Source of the DNA: Leptospira koniambonensis
Lineage (GTDB): Bacteria > Spirochaetota > Leptospiria > Leptospirales > Leptospiraceae
NCBI RefSeq assembly: GCF_004769555.1
Contig: NZ_RQFY01000004.1
Location: forward strand, 1,550,001 to 1,614,000
Length of the DNA stretch: 64,000 nucleotides
Reading direction: 5' to 3'
The translations under genes were made by a program, and so were the position numbers. How positions within the stretch are numbered: the stretch's first letter is position 1; each line of letters begins with the position of its first letter. The notes under the pieces were generated by a model that was not told the DNA's origin, searched no databases, and saw only the letters and a program-made list of their open reading frames with translations. Below are positions 36,797 to 45,216 of this stretch, piece by piece.

Positions 36797-38071
36797 CTAA
36801 ATTTTTTGAGAAATCGGTAGATCCATTTCCATTAGGACCATTGTTTCTTCTTCCTCGTCTAAGAAACTTTTCACATTGAATGTAGAAATTTTTCCTTCAT
36901 GGTTTGAGACTATTTTTTCTACTAAAGGTAAACCTAATCCATAATCCAGAGTGGGGATGTCTTCGTGAACATATTTGGTTAACCTCGCAAAAGGTTGGAA
37001 TACAAACTCAGATTCTTCGTTTGGAATTCCTTTTTTACTTCCTCCTTCTATTTTGGGAGAATTTAAAACAGAGATCAAAAGTTTTCTTTTTTTCAGAGTG
37101 AATAATACATAGATCGTTGTTTCCGGTTCGGAAAATTTGATCGCATTCAGCAATAGTTCTCCTACTGCTTTTTTAAAACTTTCTTCGTGAATGCCTACAG
37201 CCGCTCTGGAGCTTATATACTTATCTTCACAGATCTTGATATGTAATCTTTTGAATCTTGCTAGTTCGTATACGTTCTGTATCTCTTTTCTGAACAGATT
37301 ATGTATTTGTGAAATGGTGTATTCTTCTTTGATCTGAGGGTTATGGATGAAATAGTCCATCTCGTTGAAAATTTCTATAATCCTATTTGCTGTTTCTGCA
37401 TTGGATAATAATAGATCGATCAGTGTAGCAGGGACCTCATAATGAGTTCCGTTCTGTTTTGCCTTTTTGCGTATTAGCCCAATCGCAGATACCAACGCTC
37501 CAAATCCAGATCCTTGACTTAAAGAAGTTCTAATATTCGAGATTAGATAAGCACTTTTTGTTTGTAGATCTTTTCGGATCAAATCTTTGCGAAATGAATT
37601 CCAATCCAAATCTCCTTGGATCTTATTAAATCTTTCTGTTTCTAGATTATCCTGTAGCAGATCCAATTCCCAATTTTCTTTTATATTTTTTAGAGTTTCC
37701 GTGATTTCTTTGGGTGAGGTTTCGTTAACATCAATACAGTCGAAGGCACCTAAACGTAATGCCTTAACTATAGTTTTGGTATCAGGATTTTCTAAGCCCA
37801 ATATGAAAGTAGGAGACCTTTTTGACGTGGAAAACTTTCGGGTCAATATTTCGAATTGAGAGATATCTAATTCTGAATAAACGATCCCAAAGTCTCGATC
37901 AATTTTCAATTCTTCCAATAATGGAAAATGAAAAACTGTAAGACCTACATCTTCACAAATTTTGGAGATCAAATCCGTTCTTTTTTGATCGGTTCCCACT
38001 AACAAAATATTTTTTTTAGTCCGGCCTTCCAATTGCCGAACATCATTTTTTTCTATTCCAGCGTTCGTCAT
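36797..38071 (-). CDS. Receiver-like + GHKL-ATPase protein without phospho-acceptor His (QG-motif family, copy 2)
   Basis: 424 residues. The first 130 residues look like a receiver fold (KNILLVGTDQKRTDLISKI, IVYSELD, LGAFDCIDVNETSPKEI), but the acceptor Asp is not in a standard LxxxDxxMP motif, so it is probably a pseudo-receiver. From W157 it aligns with the protein at 35576: QGSGFG at 186-191, N-box NAIKFSEPET at 309, changed G1 (VLNSPKIEGG), F-box QPFARL, and G2 DYGLGLPLVEKIV at 377-389. The spacing of these motifs is within two residues of the paralogue. No H-box is seen. Convergent with its paralogue, 12 bases apart. Confidence 0.75.
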   Translation of the reverse strand: MTNAGIEKNDVRQLEGRTKKNILLVGTDQKRTDLISKICEDVGLTVFHFPLLEELKIDRDFGIVYSELDISQFEILTRKFSTSKRSPTFILGLENPDTKTIVKALRLGAFDCIDVNETSPKEITETLKNIKENWELDLLQDNLETERFNKIQGDLDWNSFRKDLIRKDLQTKSAYLISNIRTSLSQGSGFGALVSAIGLIRKKAKQNGTHYEVPATLIDLLLSNAETANRIIEIFNEMDYFIHNPQIKEEYTISQIHNLFRKEIQNVYELARFKRLHIKICEDKYISSRAAVGIHEESFKKAVGELLLNAIKFSEPETTIYVLFTLKKRKLLISVLNSPKIEGGSKKGIPNEESEFVFQPFARLTKYVHEDIPTLDYGLGLPLVEKIVSNHEGKISTFNVKSFLDEEEETMVLMEMDLPISQKI

Positions 38072-38454
38072 AGACGCGCTCCATCCAAAAGCATTCCCGA
38101 ATATTCGGAAAATATCTATGTAATATATTTTTAATGAGCCATAACTCTAGAATAACGTGGAAAATTGAAATATTAAATTTTATGACTTTTGTATACTAAG
38201 ATGGAAGTAATGAAAAAAATGTTTTTCTAAATTATGAGTATAAGATGTTGCAAATTATTACATCATAAAATACAAATATACTAGCACTTTTGGATTATAT
38301 TATAATTTACGACTAAACAGAACGTGTTATCTTTTTCAAAAATTTATTTCTGTAGGTTGTTCGAAATAAGTGAAGGTTTTAACTTAAATTAGTCGAGATC
38401 CGTATTGCGGGTATTAGATGTCGCGGATAAAAAAAATGGATAAAGTGTATAAAA
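38072..38454. other. AT-rich spacer upstream of the QG-motif copy 2 gene
   Basis: About 380 bases, strongly AT-rich, with no gene or repeat I can support. It should hold the promoter of the minus-strand gene at 36797-38071 and the downstream end of the thiolase transcript. Confidence 0.4.
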
Positions 38455-38490
38455 ATAAAAAACGCCGCTTTCCAAAAGAAAAACGGCGTT
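38455..38490 (-). terminator. Rho-independent terminator after thiolase
   Basis: Minus strand: AACGCCG stem paired with CGGCGTT (38461-38490) followed by six T residues. It lies 22 bases past the thiolase stop. Confidence 0.88.
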
Positions 38491-38512
38491 AGATAACGTG
38501 AGAAATTAGAAA

Positions 38513-39724
38513 TTAAATTCTTTCGATTACAGTTGCGATCCCCATTCCCCCGCCTATGCAGAGTGTAATGAGTGCGTAACGTTGATTTCTTCTTTCTAAT
38601 TCGTCTAAAGCGGTTCCAAGAAGGATAGCTCCTGTTGCTCCCAGTGGGTGTCCTAAAGCAATTGCTCCTCCGTTTACATTGATCTTTTCAAGAGGAATAC
38701 CTAGAGTTTTTTGAGTATAAAGTACTACGGAAGCGAACGCCTCGTTAATTTCCCAAAGATCGATATCTTCTACTTTTAATCCTGCCATTTGGAGTGCTTT
38801 TTTGGAAGCAGAAACAGGTCCAGTCAACATGATAGTTGGGTCTTCTCCAGTTGCCACAGTTGAAAGGATTTTTGCTCTTGGCTTTAATCCGTATTTTTTG
38901 ATTCCTTCGTCGTTAGCGATCAAAACGGAAGCCGCACCGTCCACGATTCCGGAAGAGTTTCCGAGTGTGTGGATATGGTTGATCTTTGCTACATCAGGAT
39001 AAGATTTAAGCGCGATCGCATCTAATTCTCTTTCTCCAACAGTTTTGAAAACTGCACCTAAACCAGAAAGGAATGCGTAGTCAGATTCAATACGAGGGTT
39101 TTCGTCAGTGTCTACTATTGTTCCGTCTTCTAACTTAACCGGAATGATAGATTTTTTGAATGCGCCTTCTTTGATTGCTTTGTCTGCTTTCAATTGAGAA
39201 GACTCTGCGAATTTGTCTGCTTCTTCTCTAGTGATATTATACTTGGTTGCGATCAGGTCCGCTGAAATTCCTTGAGGAACAAGATTATAATGCTTTTGTA
39301 TATTAGGATTTCCTATATTAAAATCTCTGTCTCCTAAGTCTGCTCCCATTTTTACACGGCTCATGGATTCTACTCCACCGCCTAAACCAACAGCCATTGC
39401 TCCTGATTGAACATGATTTGCAATATTGTTCACTGCTTGTAATCCGGATCCGCAGAAACGGTTTACAGTGTAACCTGGAACTGAATTAGGCCATTGTGCA
39501 GCCATGACCGCATAACGAGCGATACATGCAGCTTGGTCATCCACTTGGGAAACACAACCTAATACAACTTCTTCTACAACTTCTGGTTTTAATCCGTTTC
39601 TTTCTTGGATTGCTAATAGAGTAGAGGCAGAAAGTTCTTGTGGGTGAACGGATGCAAGTGTTCCTCTTTTTTTACCTTTCCCTCTTGGGGTGCGAACCGC
39701 ATCAATTACGTATGCGTTGGACAT
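38513..39724 (-). CDS. Acetyl-CoA C-acyltransferase (thiolase)
   Basis: 403 residues. Active-site Cys C91 in [14 protein letters not shown], a His in [18 protein letters not shown] (about 357) and the second Cys in [11 protein letters not shown] (about 389). It cleaves or makes beta-ketoacyl-CoA, most likely the last step of beta-oxidation (FadA type), though biosynthetic acetoacetyl-CoA thiolase is possible. AGGAGA lies before the ATG. An inverted repeat TTGAAC-TTGT-GTTCAA upstream suggests repressor control. No fadB partner is adjacent. Confidence 0.93.
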   Translation of the reverse strand: MSNAYVIDAVRTPRGKGKKRGTLASVHPQELSASTLLAIQERNGLKPEVVEEVVLGCVSQVDDQAACIARYAVMAAQWPNSVPGYTVNRFCGSGLQAVNNIANHVQSGAMAVGLGGGVESMSRVKMGADLGDRDFNIGNPNIQKHYNLVPQGISADLIATKYNITREEADKFAESSQLKADKAIKEGAFKKSIIPVKLEDGTIVDTDENPRIESDYAFLSGLGAVFKTVGERELDAIALKSYPDVAKINHIHTLGNSSGIVDGAASVLIANDEGIKKYGLKPRAKILSTVATGEDPTIMLTGPVSASKKALQMAGLKVEDIDLWEINEAFASVVLYTQKTLGIPLEKINVNGGAIALGHPLGATGAILLGTALDELERRNQRYALITLCIGGGMGIATVIERI

Positions 39725-39760
39725 AGTATTTCTCCTATAACGAAAGCCGTTCGGTTATTC

Positions 39761-39776
39761 TTGAACTTGTGTTCAA
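39761..39776. promoter_or_regulatory. Inverted repeat upstream of thiolase, candidate operator
   Basis: TTGAAC-TTGT-GTTCAA, perfect 6-bp arms, centred 44 bases before the thiolase start. Position and symmetry fit a TetR- or GntR-type fatty-acid regulator, but no such gene adjoins it. Confidence 0.55.
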
Positions 39777-39837
39777 AAACGAAATATGCTTACGGCTTGA
39801 GTTTAGAAGAAAGGAGGGAAAAGCAAGCTACTTCTTC

Positions 39838-40809
39838 TTATCCGAATATAACTTTATCGAATACTCTGAAATACCAACAATCTCCTTTTAAATTTTCATA
39901 AAATCCGTTATGGCCTCCGTACTTTTGGATGAATATCTTAAGTTTGGAATTTTTAGGGATCTCATTAAATTCATCAGGACGTATGATTGGATCGTCTGCA
40001 GATGTAACTATTGTCAGATCTACTTTGAGTTTTTCAAAATCCTTTGGGCCCAATGTATAAGAATTAAAATAATGATCCGTGTCTTTAAACTCTGCAGAAG
40101 ACGCTACGATCCTATCAGTCATTTCCATGACTGTTTTTCCTTTCATTATATTTTGGTAAGGATGTAGATCAGGAAAATGTACATTCTTCTTAGCTAAGGA
40201 TTGTCTCCATTTATCTAAAAAATATTTTCCTATGATCAATTTAGAATCCATCATTTCAGTCGCAGACTTTGGGTGAAGAGGAGGACTAACAGCGATACAA
40301 TGTTTTAAATTAGGGATACTTTGTTTATTTCTAGAATGTTCTCTGGCTACTCGAATCGTAAAATTCCCGCCCATAGAAAATCCGCCCAAGTATACAGGAA
40401 GTTTATGTCCGAATTCTTTTGCAACTTTACGGACTGCTTCGTACGTTTCGCGTATTAAACTTCCGTTAAATGGTTCTGGATTCAAATGATGAGTGTTCCC
40501 ATGATCTCTTAAGTTCAATCTAAAAATAGAAATTCCTTTATCATAAAATCTCCTGGAAGTTCTTTGGATATAATTTGAATCCATACTTCCTTCCCAACCA
40601 TGTATAAGCACGAGCAGGGCTTTATTTTGTGGAGACTTAGAATAATGACCTAATAAACGAACTCCTTTACCTGCATCTATGACTACAGGAGAAGCTGCCT
40701 TGTCCATAGGATGATCCGGAGTATTCTGCCTCATTAAAGAAGCTAAAACAGTTTGTACAAATGGATGTCTGAGATGAAAGGGAGGTTTGAAGGGACGAAG
40801 AGTCTCCAT
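39838..40809 (-). CDS. YheT-like alpha/beta hydrolase
   Basis: 323 residues. Opening METLRPFKPPFHLRHPFVQTVLASL is typical of the YheT/ABHD1-3 family. Oxyanion region LIHGWEGS, nucleophile S145 in YLGGFSMGGNF, acid in SADDPIIRPDEF and catalytic His in YGGHNGFYE. Such proteins hydrolyse esters or lipids; the substrate is unknown. No signal peptide. It lies between thiolase and a hybrid kinase gene on the same strand, with spacers long enough for separate promoters. Confidence 0.88.
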   Translation of the reverse strand: METLRPFKPPFHLRHPFVQTVLASLMRQNTPDHPMDKAASPVVIDAGKGVRLLGHYSKSPQNKALLVLIHGWEGSMDSNYIQRTSRRFYDKGISIFRLNLRDHGNTHHLNPEPFNGSLIRETYEAVRKVAKEFGHKLPVYLGGFSMGGNFTIRVAREHSRNKQSIPNLKHCIAVSPPLHPKSATEMMDSKLIIGKYFLDKWRQSLAKKNVHFPDLHPYQNIMKGKTVMEMTDRIVASSAEFKDTDHYFNSYTLGPKDFEKLKVDLTIVTSADDPIIRPDEFNEIPKNSKLKIFIQKYGGHNGFYENLKGDCWYFRVFDKVIFG

Positions 40810-40851
40810 GCCGGCAATTTTCCGGGTCAGGTTTTGTTAGACAAGCATTCG

Positions 40852-43152
40852 TCAGAGAAAATCGATAAGAACTTTATACAATTGTTTTGGTTGGAATGGT
40901 TTGCCGATAAAACCTTCTATACCATGTTGAGCGCATTTTTCATATGCTTCTGAAAAGGAACTAGCTGTGACTGCAACGATCGGAGTCTTTGCATTAGAGG
41001 AATTTAAAGCATGGATAGCATCCGCAGTATGATATCCGTCCATCTCGGGCATTTGTAGATCTAATAGGATCAGGTCGTATTTTTTATCATTCGTATCCAA
41101 CAGTTTTAATGCTTCTCTGCCGCTTAAAGCAGAGTCGGATTGTATTCCTGTTTTGCTCAAATGTTTTGCAAGTATTTTCACATTGATCTCGTTATCATCT
41201 ACGATCAGAACAGAGCCTGAAGTGAATTTAGGAACTGCATCTGATTGTTGTGTTTGTACAATATTTAAAGAAGTTTGGGTTTCCATTTTTAAAGGAAGAA
41301 TAACAGTAAACTCAGAGCCTAGTCCAGGTTCCGAATCCAATCGAATTTCTCCTTTCATCCTAGAAGTTAACCTTTTGACGATATAAAGTCCTAATCCTAC
41401 TCCTCCATATCTACGTGTATCCGCCAGATCTTCTTGATGGAATGCATCAAAGATCCTTTGTCTGGCTTCTTCTTGGATACCGATCCCTGTATCTTTTACT
41501 TTGAATAGAATAGAATCAGCTCCTTCTAAATCTAAAGAAAGTGTGACTGAACCTTTGTCTGTAAACTTGATGGAATTTGTGATCAGGTTCAATAAAACCT
41601 GCTCGATCCTGGTCCTATCTCCAATGATAACCTTAGGGAATTTTTCGGAGATTAGGATCTTGAATTCTATCTCCTTTTCGAATGCTTTAGGTTCTACTAA
41701 TATACGTATAAGGTCTATAAAGGTTTTGATCTCGAAAGCTTCTTCCTTGATCTCCATTTTGGCGGAATCCAAGGTGATTATTTGGAGTAGATCGTCGATT
41801 AATCTGGAAAGGATTTCAGTGGAATCGGAAAGATCTTTTAGATATTCCTTTTGTTCCGAGTTCAATTCGGAACCTGCGAGAAGAGTGGCCATCCCGAATA
41901 TTCCGTTCAGAGGTGTCCTCATCTCGTGGGAGATCATTCCTAAAAATTCCGACTTAGCCTTATCTGCTTGTTCTGCCTTTTCTTTTGCTTTTTCTAAAAC
42001 CAACTCTGATTGTTTTGCGGCAGAGATATCCGTATGAGTTCCTACAATACGTGTAGGTTCTCCATTCTCATCCTTTATGATAAGAGCTCTGGAGCGGATA
42101 AACATATATTCTCCGCCTTTCGTTTTAAATCTTAAAACCTTATCGAATCTTTCCGTTTCTTCGGATTGATGTCTTTGGAATGCAGAAAGTGCAATTCTAA
42201 GATCCTTAGGGTGTACTAATTTTCTCCAGACCTGAAGATCATCGGAAGCGATCTCTTGGTCCGTAAAACCAAGCATTGTTTTCCATCTTTCAGATAGAAA
42301 AAGTTGTTCTGTCTTCACATTATAATCCCAGTATCCATCATTGGATGCAAGATAAGTGAATTCTAACTGCTCTTTTTGTATTCTAAGCTGGTTCTCTACG
42401 TTTCTAATTTCAGTAATATTCTTATTACTGATGAGAAGTCCATCATATACACGGCTAATATGAAGAAGATAAAATCCTAAATTTCCTTGAGTATCTCTGA
42501 TCTCATATTCTTTTCTTTGTGCTTGTTGTGTGAGATATACATTCTTATAAAGATCAAATGTCCCTAATTCCAAATTTTGAGGGAATAATTTACATAAATT
42601 TTTACCAATCGCGATCTCTTTGGGCATTCCTATCTCTGCTTCCGCTGCAGGATTTAGATCCTTATATAAAAAATCTGTAATGGATCCTTTATTATCAAAA
42701 ATTGGTTCTAAATAATAAACAGCGTCTTCGTTCCTATAAGCCGCTTCTCTAAAAATATCTTTTTCTTTGACTTCTTGGTTTAGGTCCTTTGCGAGAGAAA
42801 CGATCCAATCGTCCTGAGGACAGAGCATTGTGGAGTCGAAATAATTTCCATTGAGTACGGATTTACGAGTTCCTCTCCATTCTGAGCCGGCTTTGCTGAT
42901 TGAATCCATAAAATCAGCGATTTCTGGCTTAATTTCATTTACATCAGGTCTTAACTTAGTGAAATTTCTTCCTATTATGAAACTCTTCTCCATTTGTAAA
43001 AGTTTAGCACCTTGCTCATTACAATAATGGAGTTTTATATCTTTGATCTTACCGTTTTTATCCCGGATAAGTTCGTTTACATACACAGAAGTCCCATCTG
43101 AATTTTCAAAAAATTTAATGAATGTAAGAATGTCTGCCGGGAGTTGATTCAT
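40852..43152 (-). CDS. Multi-PAS hybrid sensor histidine kinase with receiver domain
   Basis: 766 residues, soluble. At least two or three PAS domains in the first 380 residues; the last has the PAS-PAC form (YLASNDGYWDYNVKTEQL, FRFKTKGGEYMFIRSRALI, RIVGTHTDISAAKQ). HisKA with MISHEMRTPLNGIFGMATLL, an ATPase domain (VLLNLITNSIKFTDKGS, DTGIGIQ, GGVGLGLYIVKRL) and a C-terminal receiver (VLIVDDNEINVKILAK, LILLDLQMPEMDGYH, GKPF). Its inputs are unknown. It starts 500 bases from the divergent efflux operon. Confidence 0.93.
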   Translation of the reverse strand: MNQLPADILTFIKFFENSDGTSVYVNELIRDKNGKIKDIKLHYCNEQGAKLLQMEKSFIIGRNFTKLRPDVNEIKPEIADFMDSISKAGSEWRGTRKSVLNGNYFDSTMLCPQDDWIVSLAKDLNQEVKEKDIFREAAYRNEDAVYYLEPIFDNKGSITDFLYKDLNPAAEAEIGMPKEIAIGKNLCKLFPQNLELGTFDLYKNVYLTQQAQRKEYEIRDTQGNLGFYLLHISRVYDGLLISNKNITEIRNVENQLRIQKEQLEFTYLASNDGYWDYNVKTEQLFLSERWKTMLGFTDQEIASDDLQVWRKLVHPKDLRIALSAFQRHQSEETERFDKVLRFKTKGGEYMFIRSRALIIKDENGEPTRIVGTHTDISAAKQSELVLEKAKEKAEQADKAKSEFLGMISHEMRTPLNGIFGMATLLAGSELNSEQKEYLKDLSDSTEILSRLIDDLLQIITLDSAKMEIKEEAFEIKTFIDLIRILVEPKAFEKEIEFKILISEKFPKVIIGDRTRIEQVLLNLITNSIKFTDKGSVTLSLDLEGADSILFKVKDTGIGIQEEARQRIFDAFHQEDLADTRRYGGVGLGLYIVKRLTSRMKGEIRLDSEPGLGSEFTVILPLKMETQTSLNIVQTQQSDAVPKFTSGSVLIVDDNEINVKILAKHLSKTGIQSDSALSGREALKLLDTNDKKYDLILLDLQMPEMDGYHTADAIHALNSSNAKTPIVAVTASSFSEAYEKCAQHGIEGFIGKPFQPKQLYKVLIDFL

Positions 43153-43321
43153 CTGCGTTCTAAGGACTTTTACATCATTATAGGACGGCGAAGATCCAGA
43201 AAAGGCCCCGGAATTTCACGAAAGAAGGCCTTAAATCCTTAATGAGAAACCAACGTTTAGTATCTGAAAGGAACGGGTTGGAAAGGATTTTTTGGGGAGA
43301 AGAAGAAGTAAAATTATAGGG

Positions 43322-43507
43322 CTAGGAAACTTCTCCCTCTTGTCCTGAGCTTAAAAATTCATTTTCAGAATTTTGAGGGGAAAATTTCCAAATTTCGGAT
43401 CCTGAAGGATAGGTTTCTAATCTTTCTGTATCGTTTTGCCTGGATTCCAGCTTTCTACATAGGTCTTGGAATGGGTGACGAAGGGAAGAAGCTCCACGTA
43501 TGCTCAT
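43322..43507 (-). CDS. Possible small hypothetical protein
   Basis: 61 residues, ATG start, in a 500-base stretch with no gene on the other strand. Composition is soluble and polar (RKLESRQNDTERLETYPSGS), unlike a shadow frame, but there is no convincing ribosome binding site and no recognised family. A TATAAG-like element lies about 20 bases upstream. The rest of 43153-43321 holds nothing I can support. Confidence 0.3.
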   Translation of the reverse strand: MSIRGASSLRHPFQDLCRKLESRQNDTERLETYPSGSEIWKFSPQNSENEFLSSGQEGEVS

Positions 43508-43579
43508 ATCCAGATTCTCTTATAATGAGACTCAATATCAATAAAATCTTTTTATTTCGAAAATTTTTCTGTTGACATA

Positions 43580-43607
43580 GGAAACAATAAAAAGAGATTT
43601 TGTTTCC
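43580..43607. promoter_or_regulatory. Efflux-operon operator 1 (GGAAACA-N14-TGTTTCC)
   Basis: 7-bp inverted arms 14 bases apart (43580-43586 and 43601-43607); the arms extend outward to ATAGGAAACAA / TTGTTTCCTAT (43577-43610). A TTGACA lies immediately upstream (43572-43577), so a bound repressor would cover the promoter. Confidence 0.7.
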
Positions 43608-43614
43608 TATGGGT

Positions 43615-43642
43615 GGAAACAAAATATACCATAAATGTTTCC
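43615..43642. promoter_or_regulatory. Efflux-operon operator 2 (GGAAACA-N14-TGTTTCC)
   Basis: Second copy of the same layout: arms 43615-43621 and 43636-43642, spacer 14 bases with unrelated AT-rich sequence. Centres of the two operators are 35 bases apart. It ends 11 bases before the outer-membrane factor start. Confidence 0.68.
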
Positions 43643-43653
43643 CGTTGGATGTT

Positions 43654-45216
43654 ATGCAACACAAACAGAATCAGGCAACCTTTCGCAGCGTACTTTACTT
43701 AGGCATTTTTCTAAGTGCTCTTTCTATCTCGGGAGATAATCGAGATGATTTGGAGAAAGAAGGAGTTTGGACAACTACTTCTCTTATCCGTTATTCTTTA
43801 GAGAATTCAGTTCAGGCAAAGATGAGCCGACTGGATTTAGAAAACTCTGAATATGATTGGGAAAAGGAGAACGGTAAATACAATTTTATCGGGACCTTAA
43901 CCGCTAATACTCAAAAGACGAATAACTTACCTTTACCTCAATACACTTTGCAAGGTAGAGAGATCACAAGTAATACACTCTCAGCAGGTGTATCAAAAGT
44001 TTTTAATACAGGAACTACTGCAAGTTTAACTGTCTCGGATAACCGTTACGAGACCGATGCGGGAAAAAGACCGGAACAACAAGGAACAATCGCACAACAA
44101 TTCGCTCAGCCAAGCCTTCACTTTGCAAATCTTGGTTTCACTTTGAAACAAGAATTACTGAAAAATATTTTCGGATACCAGCAAAGAAGATCCTTGGAGA
44201 TAAGCAGAAGAAGTTCTGCAGTCAGAAGGCTGGACGCGATGAATACTCTCTCCAGATCAGTGGTCCAATCCTTATTATCTTTTTGGAATCTATCCTTAGC
44301 AGACGAAAATCTTAAAACCGCGGAACTATTAGTCAAAAGTGTGAAGAATGTAAAAGATATTACTTCTTCTAAAGTGCGTATGGGAGTCGCAGAAGATTAT
44401 GAGTCCGGACAATGGAATGCACTTTTGATCTCTGCCGAGAATCAACTCAGACAAGCAAAATTGGAAAAGGATAGAGTTCGTAGAGACCTACTTGTTTCTC
44501 TCGGAAAAGATCCTGAAACTAAAGCAAATTTTTCCTTAATTCTGGATGATTCTCTTCCTTCTCTAGGCGCAGAAGACTCAGAAACGGAAGAAGCATTCCA
44601 GCATAGATATGATTTCAAAAGTATCGCATTACAAAAGCAGAATGCTGGAACAGCACTTGAGATCTCCAAAAACGGATTATTACCTTCTCTTTATGTGAGT
44701 GGAACTTATAATTCTCGTGAATACGATCGTAATTTTCCTCAGAGTTTTGATGGAATTGGGAGCGGTAGATTTACCCAAAATTCCGCAGAGATTAAAATGG
44801 ATTATCCTCTTGGGAATGATACAGCAAGAGCAGAATATAGAAATTCTTTAACACAAAGCAGAAAACTGGATCTTCTTTTGGATCAAACAAAAGAGCAGGT
44901 CAAAACTGATATAAGACAAGGATTACAAAAGATCAATACTACTCATGAGATCTTAGAAGAATCTAAAAAGAATCTCTCTCAAGCAGAGAAGTTTTACTCG
45001 GGCATTCTGCCCAGATACAGATACGGAAGAGCCACATCCGTAAATGTTAAGAACGCATTAGACCTAGTAGCTCAAGCTAGATATGGACTGATGCAGGCAA
45101 AAGTGAATTATAACTCGGCGCTAGTACAATACGAGCTCTCTAAGGGAACCTTATTCCGCAAATACGGAATGGATGCTGAGGAAGTTCTGAACCAAAACAC
45201 CGGAGACCAAAAATGA
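43654..45216 (+). CDS. TolC-family outer-membrane efflux protein
   Basis: 520 residues from the ATG at 43654, which gives a signal peptide (FRSVLYLGIFLSALSIS); the frame is open to a TTG at 43600, but that lies inside operator 1. Two TolC/OEP repeats: a periplasmic helical hairpin and barrel strands twice over, with RRLDAMNTLSRSVVQSLLSF and ALDLVAQARYGLMQAKVNYN as the paired long helices. It forms the trimeric outer-membrane exit duct of efflux pumps. The stop overlaps the RND gene start (ATGA), so the two are coupled. Unusually there is no membrane-fusion (adaptor) gene between them. Confidence 0.9.
   Translation: MQHKQNQATFRSVLYLGIFLSALSISGDNRDDLEKEGVWTTTSLIRYSLENSVQAKMSRLDLENSEYDWEKENGKYNFIGTLTANTQKTNNLPLPQYTLQGREITSNTLSAGVSKVFNTGTTASLTVSDNRYETDAGKRPEQQGTIAQQFAQPSLHFANLGFTLKQELLKNIFGYQQRRSLEISRRSSAVRRLDAMNTLSRSVVQSLLSFWNLSLADENLKTAELLVKSVKNVKDITSSKVRMGVAEDYESGQWNALLISAENQLRQAKLEKDRVRRDLLVSLGKDPETKANFSLILDDSLPSLGAEDSETEEAFQHRYDFKSIALQKQNAGTALEISKNGLLPSLYVSGTYNSREYDRNFPQSFDGIGSGRFTQNSAEIKMDYPLGNDTARAEYRNSLTQSRKLDLLLDQTKEQVKTDIRQGLQKINTTHEILEESKKNLSQAEKFYSGILPRYRYGRATSVNVKNALDLVAQARYGLMQAKVNYNSALVQYELSKGTLFRKYGMDAEEVLNQNTGDQK

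Noticed and set aside
43600..43653. TTG start for the TolC-like protein
   Set aside because: It lies inside an operator and would put 18 residues before the signal peptide.
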